Part shown: positions 57,546-64,000 of the stretch, piece after piece
Numbering within the stretch: the first letter of the stretch is position 1
How the letters are laid out: the number at the start of each line of letters is the position of its first letter
DNA from: Anodontia alba
Taxonomy: Eukaryota > Mollusca > Bivalvia > Lucinida > Lucinidae
Direction of reading: 5' to 3'
Assembly: GCA_964016985.1 (NCBI GenBank)
Contig: OZ024831.1
Coordinates: 80,950,263-81,014,262, forward strand
DNA length: 64,000 nt
Position numbers and translations under genes: made by a program
Notes under the pieces: model-generated
What the model was told of the DNA's origin: nothing
Databases searched by the model: none
What the model saw: only the letters and a program-made list of their open reading frames with translations

Positions 57546-57840
57546 CGAAGGTCCTTATACGAAGTTTATGCCTTATTCGCTAACGTTTACACATCGATGA
57601 AAGCCACAAAAAGTCAAAATTTTATATTAATTATTTCCAACTGGGTAACGTTTTCGTTGAAAAAAGTGGATTAAATGGCTAATTTTAGAAACTTACGCAA
57701 ATAAAGTAGTCACAAGGTTCTTGCTCAGTGGATTTATTGTAGTATAAATACCATTTTGAATTTTCTCTCGATTAGTCAATTTGTATTAAATTAGTTGAGT
57801 TGGACAAGTGTCGGAATGTCATTAATATCCTTTGTTACAG

Positions 57841-57978
57841 ATAGAAGAATTACTGTAGAACACGCTGATAGTTATACAATTCGTCTCTGCTGTTGGGCCC
57901 AGAATCTAATGAGACCCACGAACGGACAGTCGTTCTCAGGACCACCTACAATTCGGGTTCGAGACATTTCAGTCGAAG
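57841..57978 (+). CDS. Ig-superfamily gene exon 4: second half of Ig domain, type B
   Basis: 138 nt between CTTTGTTACAG (ending 57840) and a GTAAGA donor; phase 1 at both ends, 46 codons, predicted residues 160-205. The joint with exon 3 makes Asp160. The exon completes the domain begun in exon 3: DSYTIRLCCWAQN matches the E-F strand signature Y-x-C-x-A-x-N, with Cys177 the expected disulphide partner of Cys134 and Cys176 an additional adjacent cysteine. The G-strand end is PPTIRVRDISVE. Total length of exons 3+4 is 95 codons, normal for an Ig domain. Intron position in the middle of the domain is consistent with the C-D region. Confidence 0.87.
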
Positions 57979-58155
57979 GTAAGACAACATAAGTCCCGGT
58001 AGACCTTAATCTCATATGAGAACCAGACGACCAATGCTGAAACAAAGAACAATAAGGAAACCCTAGTCCCACTAAGCAGTTCAACAAAGTATAAACAAAA
58101 TGTCTTCAGATCTGAACTTGATGTTTTTATTTGAAAATAATTTTTGATGCTTTTA

Positions 58156-58333
58156 CAGTCAAACCTGTCTTAAGCAGCCACCCATGGGAAACTTAAAATG
58201 TGGCTGCTGAAGGCAGGTGGCTGCTTAATACAGTTCAAATATATAAGTCTATGATGTTTGGGGCAACTTTCCTCTGGCTGCTTAATACAGGTTGGCTGCT
58301 TAATAGAGGTGACCACTAACACAGGTTTGACTG
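58156..58333. mobile_element. Miniature inverted-repeat transposon with TA target duplication
   Basis: CAGTCAAACCTGT at 58156-58168 is the reverse complement of ACAGGTTTGACTG at 58321-58333, and TA stands on both outer sides (58154-58155, 58334-58335). The interior repeats GGCTGCTTAATACAG. TA duplication and ends suit a Tc1/mariner-type non-autonomous element. Confidence 0.93.
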
Positions 58334-58564
58334 TATTTGAAAATGATTCCCCAGGTTATAAAATGCCCAGGATATCGAAGGAAGTCTATCTTTATCTGCC
58401 TTAATATTCACAAAGTTTCAACAACATATTTCCATATAAACCCAGACATGTATATAGCCCAATGATAAGGGCAAATAACCCAAGGGATAAAAGGTTTGAT
58501 CTCAACTGAAAGTTTGGGCTACTTATATATGGTAAGTTTCGTTGCATTTTGGGAAAATGCCTTT

Positions 58565-58835
58565 ACGCCGGTGCTAGGTGGCGCATGCAGCTTCGCAAAC
58601 TACATTGCTGTAAATAAAGAGACTTAATAAACCGAGTCTCGAATTTTAGCTCTTTTGAGTGTTTTTTTTTGTTTCCAAAGGCACAATGAATGCATTCTTG
58701 GTTCTTGGGGCGCTTTTTAGGGTTATGCCATATGTGGACATGGCGGCCATAGTGGTCGACGTCCTTTTTTAGACTCCCCATGATGAAGTGAAATTTGATT
58801 TAAAAATGGCGTGTGTGGTTGTTTAAGTTTTGGTA
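58565..58835. mobile_element. Copy of the GAGACTTAATAAA..GAGTCTC family
   Basis: CGGTGCTAGGTGGCGCATGC, GCAAACTACATTGCTGTAAA, AAAGAGACTTAATAAACCGA and GTTTCCAAAGGCACAATG give the most complete version of the family seen at 12985, 20690 and 24640. Confidence 0.6.
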
Positions 58836-58839
58836 CGTA

Positions 58840-59930
58840 ACGTCACAAACCCATTTTGACGTTACGTTCGCGTTCATCATTTACTTCCGAAATGAGCTGG
58901 CTGGAATAGTTCTATATAATCAAGCCGAAATATTAAATATTTGCTCCGAGCAGCTGTATTGTGGGGGCGGTCGAATTCCCTAACAGCAAGCGAAGCTTAC
59001 AAGCCTGGAATTGAAATGATTTTAGGAGGACTGGATACGCTCAGTAGATTTCTCACTTTATTTTACAAGGAACAAGACTGCTTTGACATCTTGTTCTCTT
59101 TTCTGCACACCAAACCCTTCTGAATAAGTTACCACCACTGTAAGTATTTCTAGTCACCTTAAAGCGCATGTGAATGACTGCGCTGAAGAAGAATGAAACT
59201 GATTGATTAATTCATTTGCTACAGGAAAGGGTATTTCCCTAATTTTAAAAACTTGATAATTTCCAGTTGAGTTGTGATCTAATGAGTCTTCTCACTGAAT
59301 AAGGGATGTCAAACCGTTATGAATTTAAACATTTCATACTTTTGTAAACAGTGCAGTTCTTAATAAGACGGCTCGTCAGGCTCTACTTTGGTTGCCATTC
59401 TGTTTTTCATGATCTGTATCTGACATGCCGATTTGCAACAATGTTCATATCCAAAGAGGAAGTGTATACTTCAGAAACTCAGGAATGAAAGGACATTCAT
59501 TAAACTATAATATAATAAAAACTTATTCCTGAAGAGTTTAGAAATTTACTTGGCTGTCAAACAAATACGATGTTTGATGGTTTAGTGCTTTAGCTCCGCA
59601 GCATCGTTAGTTAAAACATTTAGGGACAGTGGCTAGATAACGATCTAATAAAGTTTTTGTGCAAGGCAACACCATGCAGTCGTGGAAATTCTTTTCAGAG
59701 CATGATTCAAAGTCCCAACTGTAGAATCAGCAGGTGAGGCTAAATGTACTGAACTAACTGCGGTTCTCTGTCCCAACTAATCTGACATAACTTTTATGAA
59801 AGCCACTCTAACACTCCCAATTTATTAAGCTTTAAGACGAATCTTGTTGGCATGTAAATTCTTCAATTGAAGTATTGGGAGATGTATTTTGGTGGGTCAG
59901 TGAGCGGTCAGCCGTAACAAGCAGCTCTGA
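58840..59930. other. Intron 4, no gene seen
   Basis: AT-rich. A 60-codon frame at 58941-59123 has no recognisable domain or splice support. Confidence 0.5.
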
Positions 59931-59939
59931 AGTTTAATC

Positions 59940-60172
59940 CTTAAAGTGCCAATCACAACAATTGTCGTCTGCTTTGTCTTCTGCCGGTTACTTTAAAAGT
60001 CATTGTTGCAAACAGTGTGGACCCAGATCAGACTGCTCCTTCTGATCTGGGTCCACACTGTTTGCCTACATGCAAAATGTAAGTTTGAAAAGTTTGCAAG
60101 AAGATGTTGCAGACGACATAAGCAGACGACATTTTCAGATGCAAATTTCCTTGGCGCTTTAAGGGTTAAGAT
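59940..60172. mobile_element. GCAGACGACA-family element carrying a nested fold-back element
   Basis: Left CCTTAAAGTGCCAATCACAA with TTGTCGTCTGCT and right AGCAGACGACATTTTCAG with CTTGGCGCTTTAAGGGTTAA give imperfect inverted ends. A second element at 60008-60065 lies inside, with perfect 25-base arms (60008-60032 and 60041-60065, outer string GCAAACAGTGTGGACCCAG) around CTGCTCCT. Confidence 0.88.
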
Positions 60173-60334
60173 ATTAACAATCGAACTATACTCCACTGAG
60201 GCACCACAATAGCTTTATATTCGGGAAAGACCTACAACAGGATAGAATGAGCTCTTATAAACTTTCGTTACCTGCGATTGCGTATAAGATTTAAGCGGAA
60301 ATGGATTCGATATCAGGGCAGGCTCTTTTTGTTT

Positions 60335-60515
60335 CTTCATTGAAAAGGGGTCTTCTACAAATGGAAGATTTTGCTCACGAGGGGTTCGAGGAGGGGACTT
60401 TTAAAGCAGATCCATTTTTAGAAGACCTTTGGTGTGTATGAAGGTCTCAAATGTTACCTCCCTTCTAAACAAAGGCGGATTACCCACCAAGTGTATTCAG
60501 TGTCCTTACACGAAA
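60335..60515. mobile_element. Miniature element, GAAAAGGGG/TCTACTC family (diverged)
   Basis: TTGAAAAGGGGTCTTCTAC, AGATTTTGCTCACGAGG, GCAGATCCATTTTTAGAAG and CACCAAGTGTATTCAGTGTC in family order. Confidence 0.65.
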
Positions 60516-60770
60516 TGTGTCGTCTCGTTAGAAAAAGGCTCTTCAGACTTTCCGTCGAATCATTCTTTCAGTGCGCATGACCGGCCCCTTAGCTAGTCCA
60601 CATATCTAGTTCTTTGACTGAAGTTTTCCCTTGTCCTGCCACTTACTCGAGCAAAAAGCTTAGGTTCTGGCGTGACTGCGCGAATGCGCAGGCTCGCCTG
60701 AACTTAAGCTGTTTGCTTATGCCATAACGACTCTTTTCCAGTGACGCAGCTCCAATGTTTACCATTTCAG

Positions 60771-61040
60771 AACATCTTCTCATACAAGTGAATGGTTCCA
60801 GCATGACTGAAAATGTAGTGAATGCTATCAAAGGAACTACTCTGGAGTTGAAGTGTACCTATGGAATACGAGAATCTGCTATTCAGTGGAAGTGGCAGAA
60901 ATCCGGAAATGACGTTTATAGTAACATTCGAGATCACGCAAGGCTACCGCTTCCAAATATAGATACTGATGTTGAAGCATCTTATATTTGCACAGATCTA
61001 ATTTCACAGACGTCGACATCCGTTAAAATCAATGTGCTGA
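60771..61040 (+). CDS. Ig-superfamily gene exon 5: complete Ig domain, type A
   Basis: 270 nt between TTACCATTTCAG and a consensus GTAAGT donor at 61041; phase 1 at both ends, 90 codons, predicted residues 206-295. The joint with exon 4 makes Glu206. Ig landmarks are Cys234 in LELKC, Trp245 in IQWKW, and ASYIC with Tyr277/Cys279. The A-strand region QVNGSS corresponds to YLNGSK of exon 2, and KGTTLELKCTY to EGHKLQLDCEY, so exons 2 and 5 descend from one ancestral domain. The D-x-A/G-x-Y-x-C motif is weaker here (DVEASYIC). NGS at 213 is a possible glycosylation site. Confidence 0.94.
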
Positions 61041-61089
61041 GTAAGTACAGTATCATCATGTTCTGGACCACAATATATCCTACAAGACT

Positions 61090-61165
61090 GCATGTGCGCC
61101 CAGCGAAGACTCAGATCAGTCTGCGCATCCGCGCAGCCTGATCAGAGTTTTCGCAGGGCACTGTG
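61090..61165. mobile_element. Fold-back element, GCGAAGACTCAGATCAG family
   Basis: CCCAGCGAAGACTCAGATCA pairs with TGATCAGAGTTTTCGC around GTCTGCGCATCCGCGCAG. One of the least-diverged members in the window. Confidence 0.88.
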
Positions 61166-61409
61166 AGTAGTCAAGGATCAAAAGCGTCTGACGGTAGACA
61201 GCGAATGCTCTGATCTAAGTATTCGTTGAGATCTGTGCTTCCTGATTGCTCGGTTGTAAAAACTATTTAAATAAACAGAAAAACACACCCTTATTACGCT
61301 AAGCATCCAGACACCATAATTCCTCATCATACCTGTCCTAACAATTGAACATCATACCTGTCCTAACAATTGAACAAGTCCATTTTACTACATTGTGTGT
61401 CAAAAACTG

Positions 61410-61485
61410 ACTGGATGAGTGGCATACAGTGTAGACCCTGATCAGACGCCACGTTGGTCTACATTGTTTGCTTGGCCCTGTATGT
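61410..61485. mobile_element. Fold-back element, CAAACAGTGT family (diverged)
   Basis: GCATACAGTGTAGACCCTGA pairs imperfectly with TGGTCTACATTGTTTGC, as in 60008-60065. Tandem CATACCTGTCCTAACAATTG duplication precedes it at 61330-61375. Confidence 0.65.
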
Positions 61486-61559
61486 GTGAATACTTAGGGA
61501 AATACACTTTGACACGGAAACACTATTGGAAGAGACCCAGATCTTCTTCCAACAGGTGA

Positions 61560-61855
61560 AGCGTTTTTCCATGCACGAACACTTTATTGTAGGCTTTACA
61601 TGTTGGAAGTTCGTGCACAAACAGTTTATTGTAGCTTTCACCTGTTGCAAGTTTGTCCACGAATAGTTTTTGTAGGCTTCGCCTGTTTGTGCGCAAACAG
61701 TTTATTGTACATGTTGGAAGTTCGTGCACGAACAGCTTATTGTAGGCTTCACAAGTTGAAAGTTCGTGCACGAACAGTTTATTGTAGGCTTCACATGTTG
61801 GAAGCTCGTGCACGAGCAGTTGACTGTAGGCTTCACCTATTGGGAGTTAAATGAA
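61560..61855. repeat. 42-bp tandem repeat in intron 5, about 7 copies
   Basis: Unit AAGTTCGTGCACGAACAGTT plus TATTGTAGGCTTCACATGTTGG. The core GTTCGTGCACGAAC is self-complementary. Open frames on both strands (Cys/Leu/Arg-rich) arise from the repeat. Confidence 0.93.
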
Positions 61856-61869
61856 TAACAAGACAAATT

Positions 61870-62645
61870 TTGTTCATGTTTACATAGAGATATGGGACAA
61901 GGGTATACTAAAGTTTAATAAATTTTCAATTATTTATAAATACAAAATTACAATGGTTCCAGATAAGAATTAACCATAGGATTTTACCAACAAAAATATC
62001 TATATAACATAAAGCAAATACCAAGCCCCCTATGTAATTTCTGTCAGGAAGAGGAATCTTTAAGTCATATGCTTTGGTCTTGTCAGGAAAGTCAGTCCCT
62101 AATTGGTCAATTCATCCGATGGTTAAATAATCAAAAATATAACTCTGACATTGGTTGAAGAGCCTTTCATTTCTAATATAGGAAATACATACCTTTTATC
62201 TGACTTACAGATAATCATGTTCGCTAATATTACATATGCATAACAAAACACTTTAATCAATAATTGTCATTAATTGCTCTGAAAAACAAACTAATTTTTT
62301 TTATGAACTAGAAAAGTATGCGGCAACAAAAAATAATCATTTAGAAAATTTTGAGTAAAAATGGTATAAATATAAAGAATTATTAGAAGCAATACATTGA
62401 GTTGATATGATGATGCTCCTGACATCTTAATTAAGATCTGACAATTATAAATATATTATGTCTGATTTTTCTGCATACTACCATCCTCACTGAGAGAAGA
62501 TATCCAGAGCACCTTTTTTTTTTATTGTGTGTGTATGTTGGTCTTTGGTCTGTTTTTTTTCTTTCTCTTATCTGTTATGTCATCTAGTGGTGGACATTTA
62601 GTCTTCCATATGTTGAATAAATGTGTGTGGAAGTGAGACAAAGCA
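61870..62645 (+). pseudogene. L1/Tx1-like LINE remnant, ORF2 C-terminus and 3' end
   Basis: The plus strand encodes WFQIRINHRILPTK (from about 61951) and then CNFCQEEESLSHMLWSC (62033-62083), a C-x2-C-x7-H-x4-C cysteine/histidine motif found at the C-terminus of L1/Tx1-type LINE ORF2 proteins, followed by LIGQFIRWL. Frameshifts follow. A later piece near 62310-62400 reads ELEKYAATKNNHLENFE and ends at a stop. AT-rich 3' sequence continues to about 62645. It is 5'-truncated and dead. Confidence 0.8.
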
Positions 62646-62649
62646 AATG

Positions 62650-63395
62650 TATGTAATTAAATATCACACTATATTCACCCTAAATACTGGGACATTTTAA
62701 CTCTTAATCATATATGTCGTAAAGTCTGAGCTACAATCATTATCAGATGGTACAATGTCTGCTCTTGTTTGGCAGTGTTTGCACAGGTTAATTTGTCCCA
62801 ATACTTGCGGTAGAAAAATAAGTTAGACACAACTACTACGATTTTAATGTAATCGCCTATATACATGTATATTGTAAGGTATTCAGGGGGATGGTCCTCC
62901 CCGACCCTCTGTTTACCATAGGACGGGGAGAATAAATGGGTTACCACTAGGTAACTGGAAAAAAAAACAACATTCTATGTAATACTCGTAGGTAAAAAAG
63001 AACACCAGTGTGATTCTTTAATGTTTGCTTTTATTAAGCTTTATGAAATTTCTTGATTGAAATAAAACATAAAATAGACATTAATCTGTTTATAACACAG
63101 TTTGTTATAAGATTTTTTTTATTTGTTGGAGTCGTCACAAACCGACGATCCCGGCAAATATAAAAAGTCCTCAGTAAGCGAATCGAATAGTCTACCATAT
63201 ATAAAAGTACAAAGTTATTAAAGAGACCGGTGCGATTTCCGCGCCGGTCAATGAGTAGTAGTCTTTTGAGACTTTCGTTGTTTTCTACTTATACATTGAA
63301 CACTTATACTGAAGACAAAACGTATTCAGTATAATTGAAACTACAAATTTTAATATTTAGGCAGCAATGAAATAAGTTTGTTCTAGTTTACTTTA
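62650..63395. other. Intron 5, no gene seen
   Basis: AT-rich with one small inverted repeat, GACCGGTGCGATTTCCGCGC/CGGTC at 63225-63249. No exon evidence. Confidence 0.5.
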
Positions 63396-63778
<383 letters not shown>

Positions 63779-63934
63779 GACCACCATCCAAACTATCAAT
63801 CCAAGGTCCGGCTACAGCAGCATGGAATGCTTCATTTAACATGACGTGTTCACAGGAACCACTTGTTACCGAGGCCTTTCCACCACCACATTTCTGGTGG
63901 ACAGATGGGATTTCGAATTTAGTCATCGCGCAAG
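63779..63934 (+). CDS. Ig-superfamily gene exon 6: first half of second type B Ig domain
   Basis: 156 nt between AAAATTTTACAG (ending 63778) and a GTAACA donor at 63935; phase 1 at both ends, 52 codons, predicted residues 296-347. The joint with exon 5 makes Arg296. The residues PPSKLSIQGP, Cys319 in FNMTC and the Trp335-Trp336 pair in HFWWTDG line up with exon 3. NAS and NMT (312, 316) are possible N-glycosylation sites. Three extra residues before the PPPHFWW block explain the longer exon. The partner exon with the second cysteine should lie just beyond the right edge, by analogy with exon 4, which is 3.7 kb downstream of exon 3. Confidence 0.9.
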
Positions 63935-64000
63935 GTAACATATACGACATTTTTCGACCTACGCACAAAACATTTTGTGGACTCTTCTACCTGAACTCTT

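Overview
The window looks like a piece of a repeat-dense, AT-rich metazoan genome, most likely a bivalve mollusc. The grounds are GT/AG introns, long (CA)n, (TA)n and (GA)n tracts, many small hairpin-forming DNA transposons, tRNA-derived SINEs, several unrelated satellites, and tandem-core elements resembling those described from bivalves. No prokaryotic or viral gene organisation is present. The organism assignment is an inference from repeat style and gene type, not from a database match.

Two protein-coding loci are supported, both on the + strand. At 4.0-12.9 kb, three small exons with compatible splice phases (4034-4052, 10594-10703, 11901-11925) plus a candidate last exon (12921-12930) read as the acidic, hydrophilic C-terminal tail of a protein whose body lies upstream of the window. 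From 48.69 kb to the right edge lies the 5' half of an immunoglobulin-superfamily gene. Exon 1 (48691-48763) encodes a signal peptide. It is followed by an Ig domain in one exon (51092-51349), an Ig domain split over two exons (54007-54153 and 57841-57978), another one-exon Ig domain (60771-61040), and the first half of a second split Ig domain (63779-63934). Every exon-exon joint is phase 1 and joins without a stop. The repeating unit is therefore one-exon Ig plus two-exon Ig, and the gene continues beyond the window. The tail exons upstream may be the end of a neighbouring tandem paralogue, but this cannot be shown from the window.

Repeats fill most of the rest. 0-0.9 kb: decayed retroelement 3' end. 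2.4-3.7 kb: ~165-bp tandem repeat. 5.4-6.1 kb: retroelement 3' end. 6.2-8.15 kb: ~140-150-bp tandem core bounded by inverted GCTCACCTGAG. 11.1-11.4 kb: 31-bp hairpin repeat. 12-31 kb: miniature transposons, microsatellites and a 46-bp repeat. 26.9-29.8 kb: two copies of another tandem-core element. 32.4-36.9 kb: 49-bp satellite broken by a degenerate minus-strand LINE. 36.9-38.6 kb: reverse-transcriptase retroelement fragment containing a SINE with target-site duplication. 38.8-47.8 kb: ~117-bp satellite with four or more later insertions. 49.0-50.6 kb: 38-bp satellite inside intron 1 of the Ig gene. 51-64 kb: Ig introns carrying palindromic elements, SINEs, duplicated (CA)n segments, 40-bp and 42-bp tandem repeats and an L1/Tx1-like LINE remnant.

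The Ig gene probably makes a secreted or membrane-bound multi-Ig receptor or adhesion protein. Its cytoplasmic part, if any, lies outside the window.
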